64,000 nt of DNA from Glandiceps talaboti (GCF_964340395.1 NC_135554.1:19946592-20010591), one strand, 5' to 3'. Shown: positions 11,480 to 24,284, counted from the stretch's first letter. The notes: a model not told the origin generated them from the sequence alone. Program-made: numbers and translations.

Positions 11480-11572
11480 TTTACATTTGTGTTGTACAGC
11501 ACTTTGAGATGTCTTTTTACATAGAAGATGTTTTTCAAAAAATTATCATTATTTTTATTATTATACAATTTC
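11480..11572 (+). mobile_element. probable LINE/SINE 3' tail
   Basis: The string GTACAGCACTTTGAGATG, then TAGAAGATG...CAAAAAATTATCATT and a TTATTATTAT end, has the layout of the 3' ends of L2/CR1-like retrotransposons and their SINEs (GTAAAGCGCTTTGAG...CTATATAAAT plus a simple repeat). No reverse-transcriptase sequence is visible upstream, so this would be a 5'-truncated fragment. Confidence 0.5.
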
Positions 11573-11677
11573 TTCAAGTAAACTTCAACTTATTAAGATA
11601 TCTTTGGGGGAAAAAATCCAGATGTAAATCTTGGCAAAAACAAATGCAGAGATAATAATACTGACAACATTAGTTTT

Positions 11678-11713
11678 TATGTAGGACTTTACTAGTATGT
11701 AGGACTTTACTAG
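11678..11713 (+). repeat. perfect 18-bp tandem duplication
   Basis: TATGTAGGACTTTACTAG occurs twice head to tail without mismatch, implying a recent duplication. Confidence 0.9.
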
Positions 11714-11714
11714 A

Positions 11715-13600
11715 CTGTTCAAAGCGTTAATATGCAATTATTATCTCCACGTGGACCTACAGTGAGAAATTGGTCCTTTATATCTCAACTCCCAATGGAA
11801 GCGTACCATTCATTGCAACTTAAAAGCACACAGGATCAGATCCTTCATACATCAGCCCCTATCCTATCAGGTTCTCATTTTTACAACTGGGTTGAGGGCA
11901 GCTGGCATAACCATGATTCAAATCAAGCCCTGGACCTTCACAATTCAGAAACCAATGGCTAGCAATATTTATTTAATAACAAGATTTGTCAAATTGTCTA
12001 CATTGTACTTTGTTTTCAAGACTAGCTTGAATTAGAAAGTCACCATCTAGATTGCAAGGCAATACTCATAGTCAATATAATTATATTCAATATACTTCAT
12101 TCTGTTGTAGTCATGTCTCAGTTTTCTCTCCTTTCTTTCAGGAAGATAAAATGTAAGGGATATCAAAGACAATGCATGCTTTAAAGTTCTGCTTCGCCAA
12201 TCTATATCCCACATGTACAAATTGCACAATGTATTCTGAAAATTAAATTTTTAAACTTCTAATTTGACTGACAAACTTTGTACCATCCTTCAATTTCAAT
12301 CAATGCCATACCATTTTCAGCCTGGGACCATAGTCCTTTTTAATTAAGTCAGTACTTTAAAAGACTATCATGCCCATTTCCCCTGTTGAGACAAAATTCT
12401 GTAGCAAAGACATTTTAAAGGTAAATTTAATTCAGAGTCATTTACCCAAGCTTAGAGGCATATATTATAAATATACATATGTACATATTTATACACATTA
12501 TTTACATTAATCAAATATGTATGCTAAAAAAAAAGGGGGGGGGGGGTGAAAACTGTTGCACAAGCTTATATTTACTAGTCTGGGAATGTATACCTTATTG
12601 ATATTCAATATTGACCCAAACTATTTTTCTCATACTTATGGGCAGTAAAAAAAGAGACCATATGGGCAGGGAATTTTATGTCTTTGTAACAGACTTCATT
12701 GTCGTTATTGCATCATTGTATTAATGTCTATGTACATGTATGATAGCTAGGGGAAATTTATTATGTGTTCCCAATAGAGATTGTATTTCTGCACACAGCA
12801 GTGACGACATTTCCGCTAACTATGGAAGTTGAAATGAAAGGTAAGCTAAACCTAATTGTGGTAATAAATCAATAAGACTGGTTTGACTATTGGTTTGATT
12901 AATGGCTATGGGCTGATGTAACATCCCTTGGTTGGGATATGATTATAGTTTCAGCCTGGTGAACTCAGATCCCTAGCATAATCAGCAAAAGCTCCTGTAT
13001 CAACGAAATCGGATTATTTACATACACATTAAGTTCAAATTTCTGGTCCAAATCTATGCAAAGCGATGGAAATTATTAACTTTTAAAGTTTTTTAATTCA
13101 TAATTGCACAGTTCTTGATTTCCACACATTTGGCATAACAAGTGATTGAACACATTCTTTGTATAATTATGGTGGTTATATTTTATAATTACTTGTTTTC
13201 TCTGACGTGGTATATGTAATGTTGTAGTATACTATTTCATGATATTAAGTATACACATGCTACATGCACGTCATAACACATGCAACTTCAGAACAACGAC
13301 CTTCTAATACATGAATAAGCTTATCAAATTTTCAAGGTAATGTCATACTGTATCCGAAATGTTAGATTCCATATTCCATATTATCCAACCTACAGCTACG
13401 GAAGGATAAGCATTACTTTATGGAAAAACAGTCTTCTTTCCGTCTCTTTCTCTATAATCTCCTCAGCTTATACATAATTCTGTTTCAACTGGTCATCATT
13501 ATATGCAACATACATTTTTTAGTATTTTGCATCTTGGCTATACTGATCTAAATTGTAAGGATCCCTCGATGGCCAAACATATAAATGTGTTTGTTTCTAA
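11715..13600. other. gene-free stretch with A9-G12 run
   Basis: A9 immediately followed by G12 lies at 12526-12546. The remainder is AT-rich sequence without a supported feature. Confidence 0.6.
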
Positions 13601-13609
13601 TCTTGTACT

Positions 13610-13887
13610 TTGGAGGGTTTAAATTGAAAGCATGGTACAATTTCTTTTCTTTCTTCTGAACTGTCCAAGTTTGTTTCTTGTACTTTGGAGGGTTGAAAGC
13701 ATGGTATGGTTTCTTTTCTTTCTTCTGAACTGCCCAAGCTTGGTTCTTGTACTTTGGAGGGTTGAAAGCATGATAGGTTTTCTTTTCTTTCTTCTGAACT
13801 GTCCAAGTTTGTTTCTTGCACTTTGGAGGGTTCAAATCATGGTATGATTTCTTTTCTTTCTTCTGAACCAAGTTTGTTTCTTGCACT
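13610..13887. repeat. 69-bp minisatellite, 4 units, open in several frames
   Basis: The anchor TTTCTTTTCTTTCTTCTGAA starts at 13641, 13710, 13779 and 13848, an exact 69-bp period. Because 69 is divisible by three, stop-free frames run through the array. The minus strand from 13940 to 13548 gives a 130-codon frame with a Lys-rich repeat (VQKKEKK.YHAFNPPKYK). The outermost unit lacks 4 bp (TGTC), which shifts its frame, and the 13621 unit has a 6-bp insertion. The frameshift and the openness of more than one frame argue against a conserved protein, though an exon with repeats cannot be excluded. Confidence 0.85.
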
Positions 13888-13889
13888 TT

Positions 13890-15590
13890 GGTGTACATGT
13901 ATTTGATAAAATCTCTTATCAATCCCAAGAAAACTACCAAAAATCAATACAGATCATGCATGCACTACCAGTCTGTGCAGTTTTAGCACAACCATAAATT
14001 CTCAATATTTTTCTACAGAACCAGGTATGAATGTCAATGGCCGCATGCATACAAAATGTTTTTTAAATGCAAACTTACATTCAAACAAAGTTGGTAAGCA
14101 TGTCATTTCATGTACATATTCAGAGTGAAAAAAGTCAACAATGCAATAAATACCACATTATTTGAAAAGACACATACAAATTATTGCATCATATATGTCT
14201 TGGGAAACGACATTGTCAAACCATGATAGCCAAGTACTTGGGTTAATATTCCAAGTGCAGATAGACTTGTTAAACATATTAGAATGTTGTGCATGGCAAC
14301 AAGATTGTTTAAGACTTGATGGAAGAGAAATACACGCCTATTAATATTAAGTGGTAAATCCCGCTGCATATCACTGTTCAATTATCAAGTAATATCACAC
14401 AAGACATGATCAGCATTGATAATCTTTTTCTGCTACATTTTATGAATTCCAGTTGAAGAAAGACAAGTCAGGGTTATTTAACCAGCTATATACTTGAAGG
14501 ACACATAAATTGTTATAATGCCAAGTGTTGCCCAGTCAGCACTGAAGCAATTTTTTCTCTCATGTTCCCAAATTACAAAAACAATATGGCTGCCAAAGTT
14601 TTTCCCCACCAAATTCAAGTGTCCATGTTGATGTACAGTTTGGACAGGATCAAACATTTTATCAAGAAGCTAGTTTTAAATTAATATTTGACTTGCAAAT
14701 ACTGACGTATTACACAGAACTTTAACTGTTTAAAAAATACAGTCCGCTTTTTGTATCAGGGATTTCAAGTGATGGATTCCTGATAATATATCTTCAACAA
14801 ATTATTATCTTTATGGTGTAGCAACATCCTCTGTAAATTATCAGTAGTTAAAGCGTACATTACCAGTACCATCATTAGACAAATGAAAGAATAGCCACGA
14901 CACGAATGACAAATTTAAAATTAAAATAACATGGATGCTGTCCAGACGGATGGTCCTTCAACAACTACGCAAAAAAATTTCTAAGTGGAAGTTTTCCTTC
15001 TGACGTTTCAACCTCCAAACACAAAATTCCCTTTTCACTCAACTGGACCAAGAAAGAGAGTGTAGATTTCATTGGTTAATTTATGGCAAAAGATAAAGTT
15101 TTGCTTGCACGACTACAGGAAGATATTTGGTATCTGTTTCCCATTACCTTACACATCACTAGAGCCTGGAGCTATTGCTAGACAGGAAACACAACACCAC
15201 CATAATTTAAATATAGGATTGTCGGAAATTGGAAAACACTGCATATTTGCTGGTGGAGATGTTCTTGATTGGGAATGGGATATAAACCTGATACCCCTAT
15301 GCCTATTGATAGCTGCAATGGATACATGCCTAAATATGTTTATATCCAGTTGTTTTATTGGAGAGATGATCTGTGGTTAATATCCAGATGATTGCTTTCA
15401 AACTTTAATGCATTTTTAAATGCAACTCTGTTTGCATGCCTGTATGGTCCATTAAAATAAAACAGGGCCAGATGAGTTTCACCACTCCGTTTTTTGAATT
15501 GAAGTTGAACAGATTTGTGCAAAAAAGTGAGGTGTCATTCTGGTGAACAAGGCAGAACGTGATCGTGAGTGATTTCTTCACAGAAACACC
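13890..15590. other. gene-free stretch
   Basis: The longest frame (15072-15380, plus strand, 102 codons) has no family resemblance I can name and no visible splice or promoter context. Confidence 0.5.
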
Positions 15591-15597
15591 TAACAGC

Positions 15598-15745
15598 ACA
15601 TCTCCAAAGTATAAGTATATACTGTAGGCTTTACGCATATCAAGTACTGAAGTAGTCAGAATAAAAACTCATTACTTTGTGAGGAGATGCTGAGATTGCT
15701 AGTCCATATACATGCACAAAAGTACCAATTCAAATTGAATTTGGT
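15598..15745 (+). repeat. dispersed duplicate, copy 1 (pair with 16480-16632)
   Basis: Shares ACATCTCCAARGTA, GGCTTTAYGCATA, CAAGTACTGAA, AGAATAAAAACTCATT and CAATTCAAATTG in the same order and orientation with the block about 880 bp downstream. Function unknown. Confidence 0.8.
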
Positions 15746-16479
15746 TATTTTAGACTTCTGCTTGAACGAACAATGACTTAATTTGTAAAAAGAAAGCAAC
15801 TGAACAATTTTTTTTTCACGGACACACCTAACAAACAATTAAAACAATTGAAGAGAAAGTCAGGGTTTTATATCATTTACAACTGTGTGGTCAAAGTTAT
15901 ACAAAATTCTGGGAATGAATATTAATTGTGACTTGCCAAAGATACTTGAAATAACCACCATAGCGAATAAATTCACATACTTAGCAGTCAGGAACTACCT
16001 CTACATGTATACGGTATGATACGACATGTCAAACCTGCCCTTTTAGCCAGTAAATAAATATCTGAACTCATAAAACAAAGCTATGTTTTAGATTTCTCGA
16101 CTTTATTACCCGTGCTTAAAAGACAGAGCTTTGCTAAGGTTTAGGGTTGGGAACCCCAAATAGAAAGTCAAGTAAAAATGGGACACTAGAATCCCATATA
16201 TAATTTGAAACATGTACATGTAAATGTACCATCATTTTGATCGGGAAGCTGGTGAAAGTGACTGGAGACTTCAGGTACATTTTACCGACTTAACTGAAAG
16301 ATGAAAAATATGGGCAGTGATAACTCAAATAATTCTGATGATAATTCTATACACAGCTTTTTACTGCTATTTTTAGCCACTAATTTACTGTCTGGGATGG
16401 TACATCACACTAGAGTAGAGAATGATTGCAGGAGTCAAATTACAATGTATAACAACAGACACATCTCCAAGGTATATAT

Positions 16480-16632
16480 ATTGCACATCTCCAAGGTACA
16501 TGTATATGTATATATAGTGGGCTTTATGCATACCAAGTACTGAAATAGCCAGAATAAAAACTCATTGCTTTATGAATAGATGCTGATATTGCAGTCCACA
16601 TACATCTAAATGTATCAATTCAAATTGTGACA
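16480..16632 (+). repeat. dispersed duplicate, copy 2
   Basis: Direct-orientation copy of 15598-15745. Its 5' edge carries an extra local duplication of ACATCTCCAAGGTA. Confidence 0.8.
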
Positions 16633-16639
16633 TTTCAAG

Positions 16640-18580
16640 AAAAGTAATTTGTATCAAAATGTTAATCTAGGTGTACTACAAATAGCTGTGGGTTATAACA
16701 TGTGCTTATGCTCACTGCAAGAAGAACAAGAACCCCTAGTTAAACTTTTGTAGAGCAGATCCTGTTCAAATGACAATTTTCTTTGAATGAGAAAGCAAAA
16801 TGTGACCAATACAAAAATATAATTTTCTTGTGTGTCTGTTTTCTTTTAGTTTATATTGAAATTCTAACACATTTTAAAATATATTGACTCTTCCATCAAG
16901 TTTCATGATAGAAGTCCTTTCGTCACCTACATAGATTTTGAAAAACTCCAAAATCTAACTTTCACGTCCAGTTGCAAAATGTTTAACTTCATAGTTTCAA
17001 TTTCTAGCTAAAATACAAATTATGCTACTGATGAAGAACATTTTGTAGGTGCAATCAAAGGAATTGATCAGAAAATGTTTGCCGTTGTGATTGGCAGATT
17101 ATTTTTCCAACATATAACTTCATACTTCATAAATTGCAACCTCTTTATTTAGATTCAGATCGGGTGGGGACATGACTTGATCTCATCAGAAATGAGTGCC
17201 AGTCGTACTACAAATATTATTAAAAAGGTCAGGGACGCGACTACTGACATCACCAGAGACACAAGTCTGAATCCAGTAATAATTTTTTGCAGAAATTACT
17301 TCAACACGTAACATTATTATAAAAGTGCAACATTTCACTTGTGTTACATATTTTACACTTTAAAAAAGTACACTCTATGACTTGTCAATTCTAAGTCATT
17401 ACTCACGTACAATGTCTATATTTGAATCGTCTGCCATAACTGGGATACCCAAGAATTTAAAATGTGTGCAAAGTGCATTCATGTTTCAAATGAATTGACT
17501 ACGCTGTTCAACCTGAAACAGCATCTATGAAAGTATCATTAAGCGTAACAGCTTAAACCCTGACCAACACTGTGAATTCAGGACACTCAAACTAAGTACA
17601 CAGCTAATATGTACACAAGACTTAAAGAAATGCTTTTCATCTGTGGAAAGAAAAACTAGCGAAGGGGGAGTCAACGCCAAGACAGCAATGAAGCTAGACC
17701 TATGTGTCGAATCTTAGTGCCGTGTATAGGAATATTTTCACCTTTCTCCATCTTCCTGGAATGAGGAATGTCAAACAGAACAGAACAACATACTTTTGTA
17801 TGCATTACTTAATTAACACCTGCTGGACTTAATCATGAAACGTGCACATGCACTATGACAGCATTGTACAGATTATACTATGCCTGTACCAAAACTTTTT
17901 TTTTTTTCAAATAATGCTTTAAAGGAGTACTTAATAACTTTAAATAAATTACTAGTGACATTTTAACCAACATGAGCAAATTACTGCAGCTGAACAACTC
18001 AAACTGAATGGGTGAATTCACAATTGTCAGCAATTATACATATATAACTTAGAGACGTTAAAATGCAACATCATCTTATTTGATTATCTTGCAGATTTTC
18101 TGTCAAGTCAAAGCTACAAATTTGATTATATTGTAAAATGAAACCCTGAGGTCATTCTGTTGGCTTTATCAGTTTTTAGTACTAATCTAATATAATATAC
18201 CAATGCAGGCTGTTGTTGATAACAAATTGACCATCTATAGAAATCACCATTTTCCTTCAATCACATTATTTATTCATTGAGTTCATCCAAGCCATCAAAT
18301 ACAATGTGGCTGCCATCTATTATACATGTGCATGTAAAGTTGGAAACTTAAAGCCCCAGTTCTTTTTTTGGATTCAAATTTAGGTGTGAAAAGCAGTTGT
18401 CCGCAAAGCTAATATAGGAAAAGTTGGTCCAGGACATATGTTATGTTACAAGAACCTGGGATTGCAAATTGAAAACTTGGAGCAGAGCATTTCTTGTGTT
18501 GTTACTGTATGATTATTAAGATCTGGATGCAGTGTAAACTTGTCTTTATAGGAGAATTAATTCTGTGCCATTCTCAGTTT
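16640..18580. other. gene-free stretch, nothing recognised
   Basis: AT-rich; no frame over 60 codons and no repeat matching elsewhere in the window. Confidence 0.55.
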
Positions 18581-18584
18581 TAGC

Positions 18585-18658
18585 TTTATTTGACATTGTG
18601 AAGTGCTCCTGAACAATAGCTTTTTGGATTTGGCACTATACAAATATTTTATTGAACT
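18585..18658 (+). mobile_element. probable retrotransposon 3' tail
   Basis: TGACATTGTGAAGTGCTC...GGCACTATACAAATATTTTATTGAA matches the usual 3'-end layout of L2-like LINEs (stem, then RGCRCTATACAAAT, then an A/T-rich tail). Confidence 0.4.
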
Positions 18659-18664
18659 TTTATC

Positions 18665-20010
18665 TGAGTCTTCCTTTTTTAAGGAAATCTCAATTTTTCT
18701 TACAAATGTCTGTCATTGACAACTCTTTTTCAAACATAGTCGTGTTTTTTTCTTGTCTAGTGAGTAGAACTGAATAAACTCTTGATTTTGACTTTTGGAA
18801 CTTCTGGGGCATCACACGAATCGATATAAACCAATCTGTTTTACAGCACCTTCCAAGATGCTTGTCTGTTTGTTGTGTCACAGTAAGAAAGCTATGGATT
18901 GGTTTGCGATAATGATGTACAAATGACGCAAGGCCAGATGTTGCTCAATGTTGATAAATTGATTTTATCCCTATGCATCTTACCTGTAATGAACCAAGTG
19001 TCATCATTTCATGACTTTCTAGTAGATGCAGAACCTACTTGATGATTTGTCTAGTATGTAAACCATTGTACATGTACATCATCACAAAAGTTACAGAATC
19101 ATCACCATGGTGATGATGTCTCATTGAGCTTGATAAAAATATACATGTAGCAATAAAGAATTACTTTGGACACTTCACAACAAATATGATAATCTACAAT
19201 GTAAATAAATTTGAATATTTGGATTTTAAAAGTTATGCGATCTTGATTTGATTTTGATATTCTGGAAGACAAACAAGAATGTTATCATTTGACCAATTTA
19301 CTAATTTTGCCAAAGAGTTTGGTCATGTTCTCTACACAAAAATAAATAGACATTGTCAAAAATAATATTTGTTATTACTGTAATTCTCTGCATGTTGGGA
19401 AGATATTGGAAAGGCCATCATTCATCCAATATATTCACCCAACACAAGGCAGTGTTTTGTTGAAGGCAGTAATGAGGTAGCACTTGAGAAATTTCCCTAG
19501 CCCTAGTCATTTTACTGGATGGGCTTGCACCCACCACCAAAACTACCTGTATGGTTCAAAATATGAAAATAGTTTTACAAGATTTAATACCTCGCATTAT
19601 ACATGAAGTCAAAAGACATGGCTGTATGTTGAGCCAGATATCCATGTTGGAGGGCTACAAATCAGTATGTCAAACCAGAAAGCCAAGTGTCTTAATTGGT
19701 TACCTTCATGTTATGGGGTCCCTGGCCCTACACAAAACACCAATTAGTATGATATGTTTGTTCTTTGATGAACTTGGAGTAGGTACACTCCAGATGATCG
19801 AGTACATGTATACAAAGGCGTTGGTGTACGCTAATGAGTGACAGCAGCTACTCCATCTAGTAATGATATCGATGATACTTCAGTTTGAAAAACTAGGACA
19901 TTGTCAAAATTTCATTTATCTTGGACTCGTACTCAAAGAACACTACTTGAAAAACTTCCATAATCTGTGTCTCTACCTGAGCAAAATGAATGCAATATGT
20001 AGCCACCAAG
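18665..20010. other. gene-free stretch apart from the palindrome
   Basis: The frame at 19551-19841 (96 codons, plus strand) is unrecognised. No other supported feature apart from the 20-bp palindrome at 19098. Confidence 0.5.
19098..19117. other. perfect 20-bp palindrome
   Basis: ATCATCACCATGGTGATGAT is its own reverse complement, centred on CCATGG. No role assigned. Confidence 0.8.
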
Positions 20011-20015
20011 AATTT

Positions 20016-20232
20016 GAATTCTTGTTTATCTGAAAGAGAATTTTACTACCTTGGCACATCATAAAAATAACGATCATTTGATTTCTTGGTCGACACCATG
20101 ACTTCCGCTCCACATACTGCTCATCACGCTATACACATGCATTACTCTAGCTAGATATGTGCGAGAGCAAGTCAACCTTCACGTTCTATTTTGACCTTTC
20201 AAAGTAAAATGCTATTGCAGGTACAAAGAATT
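20016..20232 (-). mobile_element. CTCGGTACCT-family MITE, degraded copy
   Basis: Shares GGCACATCATAA.AATAAC, TTGATTTCTTGGTCG, ATGACTTCCGCTC and the right end AATGCTATTGCAGGTAC with 26105-26286. Its reverse complement aligns with 59762-59908. Terminal bases are eroded (GAATTCTTG left, GTACAAAGAATT right) relative to the CTCGGTACCT ends of the other copies. Confidence 0.7.
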
Positions 20233-20429
20233 TGCTAACATAACTTGGTATACATGTATGTCATTATAAATTTGAAAACTAGAATTCCATATAAAAAAGT
20301 CTAATTTTGAAATTCGGAAGATCCTTTAATATTCTCATAGTGTATGATACAACTAAGTTATGACCGACATCGGTGATGTTTCTACTTAACAACATTTTTT
20401 GACGGGGAGGAGTATTTTGATGAATATCA

Positions 20430-20834
20430 GGGCTAAAAGAAAAAATAATTGCTTGGTTCAGGTTACCCGACCCCACCTAGTTTTTCACACCAATCCTAAA
20501 CTTTTTTTATGTTATCGATAAAAAAAATAATAAAATCGCGAAATTGTTAAGTCTCGCAAGAAATAGTGGATGCAGAAACTGACATCAACTTAAAAAGACA
20601 ATATGAAACTGCTCTTCCAAAATGGCTGTACATCTGATGAGAAGAAACCAATAACACAGAGACCATATGGAAAACAATGGAAAACAGAACTACCAGAACT
20701 AGACACTCAAATATGAAAAAAAATATAATATATTATATATATATATACATATATATAAAATAAAATAAATCTATCTACCCCATCTATTCTAAAATTGAGC
20801 GTAATTGGAACCACACAATTTTTTTTAATAGGCT
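20430..20834 (-). mobile_element. 400-bp TIR element, copy A
   Basis: On the minus strand this is a near full-length match to 44993-45388. Landmarks include AGAATAGATGGGGTA, GAGTGTCTAGTTC, TTTTCCATTGTTTTCCATAT, GTGTTATTGGTTTCTTCTC, CAGATGTACAGCCATT, TTGTCTTTTTAAGTT, CACTATTTCTTGCGAGACTT, AAAAACTAGGTG and GTCGGGTAAC. Both ends carry an inverted repeat of the type GCCTA-(A)n-TTGTGTGGTTCCRATTAC. Contains an AT microsatellite (about 20728-20760). Non-coding, so a non-autonomous DNA transposon. Confidence 0.85.
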
Positions 20835-21284
20835 TTATAATATTCCCCAGTTACAAAGTTGTAGGAGTCTTTGGGGTTTTTTGCAAATCAAAAGAAATAT
20901 CAACAGAGTACACACAACTACGAACCTGTCAATTATTATTTTATTTCAGAATCTTGATTGCAGAAATTTTGGAACAAAAATAATTGGTTTTGGAATTGAG
21001 TTGGTCGGATTTAATAATAGATCATTTTATTGTCATTTGAAATGTCAACTTGGATATATATGCATTAAATGTATGTAAGATATACCCAGCTTGTGATAAA
21101 AATGTTTTATTTTGCTTCCAAGGTTTTAACTCTCTTTACTCACTGACAATCACAGCCATCTTGTCCATCCATCTCATGTCCTTCATAGTCACCACCGGAA
21201 CTGATATACCCCGTATGGTTAATTGTTACAAGCTACATTTTGTACATATGCAAAGCTTAGTGTAATTATACCCTAGTGAAATGG

Positions 21285-21620
21285 TCCATTCTATAAACAT
21301 ACGTTCCATAACTGACTAGAGCAAATACAAATCATATATCAGCTTCAAATTCATTTTTATATTATGTTCATATCAAAATCAAATATGTTTTGCATACATG
21401 TGTATACATGCACACATATACATACATTTGTATAATCATACGTTGGATAACTGACTAAAGCGAATACAAAACATGTATCCACTTCGACTTCACTTTTATA
21501 GTACATGATAATCCATGGAATCTCCAAAAGGTTGTTAAGTCTATCAGAGTATATATGATCATATCAAAATTATACGCACATATAAAGTATACATACATTT
21601 GTTTAATCATGCATGTGTGA
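21285..21620 (+). repeat. diverged tandem repeat, about 140-175 bp units
   Basis: ATACGTT..ATAACTGACTA.AGC.AATACAAA occurs near 21299 and 21440, followed in each by CAGCTTC/CCACTTCGA and TTCA.TTTTATA. ATACATACATTTGTWTAATCAT occurs near 21420 and 21590. Two units and part of a third. Confidence 0.65.
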
Positions 21621-21783
21621 AGATTTTTTGTCCAAAAATTTAACATACACACAAAAAAAATTATGTTCGCATTGGATTACAGTTAAAATTTGGGCAAGAC
21701 AAACTGTACAGAGTTTAATAGTGCTAGTGCTCGCCACAGTCACAAAATGCGAATACAATTCCTAATTTGCGAAAAAAATAATA

Positions 21784-22372
21784 ATGTTGTCACAACAGTG
21801 GCAATTGAATAACTTGAAGTTATTCGCGATCGTATCATTCCACAATCACTTCAACTGGAACTTTTGTATGATGCGTTCCCTAGGAGACACGTTCTCCCCA
21901 AAATTAGTGTCAAAATCCCAGTACAGTGCATCTTTTCCAAATTTGCATACACACTACATGCATGTCAGATGTACACAAAATACATTACAATGTTTACATG
22001 AGCACCATAGATTTCATTCTTCTGCACATCGTATACACATACACACAATTTGTACTTCTAAAATGTTACAACATTTATACGCAACAATATTCTATACAGG
22101 GATTTCATGTTATCTTTCTGGGCTTTCGATTTTCCATGGTAAATCACTCTCTGGCAATATGCGCTCCGGCCCTTCTGGGAGTCGGGCCATACAGTACACT
22201 ATGGCACAGCATTGCAGTACACAAACAGCAGTTCCAACTCCATGATATGAACGACAGCATTAACTTTCAACTTGACAGAGACACAGTTGTAATGGCGTTT
22301 GTTAAAATTTTATGTAGCCAAAGAGAACTGTTAACTTGGTATACACCAAGAGATTGGTTTATTCTTGAATGA
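21784..22372 (+). other. two overlapping unassigned ORFs (153 and 148 codons)
   Basis: Frames 21784-22245 and 21926-22372 overlap on the plus strand in different phases and are the longest non-repetitive open frames in the window. Neither shows a signal peptide, domain motif or low-complexity repeat I recognise. The sequence is somewhat less AT-rich than its surroundings, which lengthens chance frames. At most one could be real; an unspliced exon or a degraded element is possible. I do not call a gene. Confidence 0.2.
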
Positions 22373-22374
22373 TG

Positions 22375-24260
22375 CTTAACATTTATGTGTAAACCATGTT
22401 CACCCAACCCCTTGAGAGCATGTAATGCATTCAATCTAGTAGCCATGCTCAAAAAGAAAGTTGGAGTTTTATTGAGAATGAAATGGTGACGTGGCGGTAT
22501 GAATTTATCCGAGTGAAGTTTTCAGCATAGACCGTCTGCCAATGTGGTCTATTTGATCATCGCTTCGCCCGTGAATGGAAGGTGCTTTGTGTAATGGCCG
22601 TCATATTCTTGTATTGATGCAAACCCTGTCTAACCATGCTGTTAATAAGTAACTAATCACATGGATACATAATGATCATAGCACTTAGTTTCTAAACTAC
22701 CCAAGACATACTGTACTCTCCATGTCAGGAAATGGCATTGGGGCACATGAAACTGTTTATACTTTTTCCCCCTATATGTTGGGTCATATTCAAATTTACA
22801 GGTCACACTGCACTAAGAGATTTAGCTCATAATTACAAGTAAGAACTGTGACTCCATGTCGTGTTCCACAACTTCAAAGCAACGACAACCGAACATTTGC
22901 TAACAGTAAGCTCCATTTGTCCCCTGTTTATGATGTGTCCCCAGTGATGCATGTGTCCAAAAAACTACTACTAATGACAAATAAATATTAGCTGTAAGTT
23001 GAAATATTCATGTATACTGAAATAAAACTACTTGTTACAAACTGTGTATTCATGCCAATCTTGTTTCTATTCACATAGCAAATGTAGACTATGTGGATAA
23101 TAAGATGCCTCTGTGGCTAAAAATAAATTGTGTATTTTTTGCCACAAATGAAGATTGTGGCTATAGGTTTAAAAATCCTAGCGCTAACTCTGAAACAAAT
23201 TGTCTGACAGAGCTATATTTTTGTATTTTATATTAATTGCTTCTTGATTTTAGCAAAAGGCTTTGTCCATGCTTTCATAACAAAATGTGTTCTAGAGATT
23301 TTGAAAATCAATCATATCCTTCCACAATTCTTGCAACAATCTAAGCTGTACATTTCATACAACATTTATGTTGCTATGTTTGCAAAGTACAAACAAGCGT
23401 CAATGTGAGAAATAGCAATCGACTTCAAAATCCTTGTGCCAGTGAAAGGACAGCTTACAACCGCTGTACAATAATGGCTTTTAAATCTGCACTTTGGTGA
23501 TGGTAATATTCTGAGATAAGCTCAGACAAGCCAGCTAGGCCAGACTAAATCTATGACACTGTACAATTCTCTCTAATATGGCATATTGCATGCACTCTAA
23601 ATTGAACTCATAAAAGTTGCCAGAATATAACAGTATATGACAGAATATGACAGTAGAATGAGAAAAGTGATAGTTTTTTTTTTTCATCTTCATTTTGAGT
23701 GGGAAATTCTGCATGCTTTCAATGTTAAAGGTTTCCAAAGATACATAAATCAATCAACATGCATTTTATTTGCAATTCATTTTTGAAACAAGGAACTATT
23801 TGATTAACATTTACATGTTGCTATGGTTACATTAGTAGAAATATCTGTTGACCATAAAAATATGATTTTAAAAATATTAATTTTAATATCTGATTCAATA
23901 TATGGATGAGAAGATGTGTACAACTATGTCTTTTTAGATCTAAATGACATTTCTCAGTAGATATTTCTCAATAACTTCACTTCAATCTGTCTTTACTCCC
24001 AAGAAGCTAAAATCGACATTCCGAAATGGTTTCAGAGATACTTCGATTAAAGACAGTAAAAAATTTGAATCTAGATTTAATACAAAAGAGATACGACATG
24101 CAAATATGATTCAAACTATGAGCCTACTGATCAATATCACTTTTTGGGTATGTGATGATAAAGTTCCAAATGAAAATTCTAGAAATATACACGCTGAATT
24201 GTCTATAGATTTTGATATGGAATGTTATCAATTTGTATTTTGAATAGGAAAGGGATGAAG
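22375..24260. other. gene-free stretch with one X-box
   Basis: A 99-codon frame at 23944-24243 (plus) is unrecognised. A short duplicated CAGAATAT.ACAGTA block occurs at about 23625-23655. Confidence 0.5.
23817..23830 (-). promoter_or_regulatory. perfect X-box (RFX-type) word
   Basis: GTTGCTATGGTTAC; its reverse complement GTAACC-AT-AGCAAC fits GTNRCC(N0-3)RGYAAC, the RFX transcription-factor consensus. One of five such words in the window. Confidence 0.4.
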
Positions 24261-24284
24261 ATAAGAGAAGTTCCATTAAAATTG

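Noticed and set aside
15072-15380. 102-codon frame as a possible exon
   Set aside because: No domain, no signal sequence and no flanking splice evidence I could trust.
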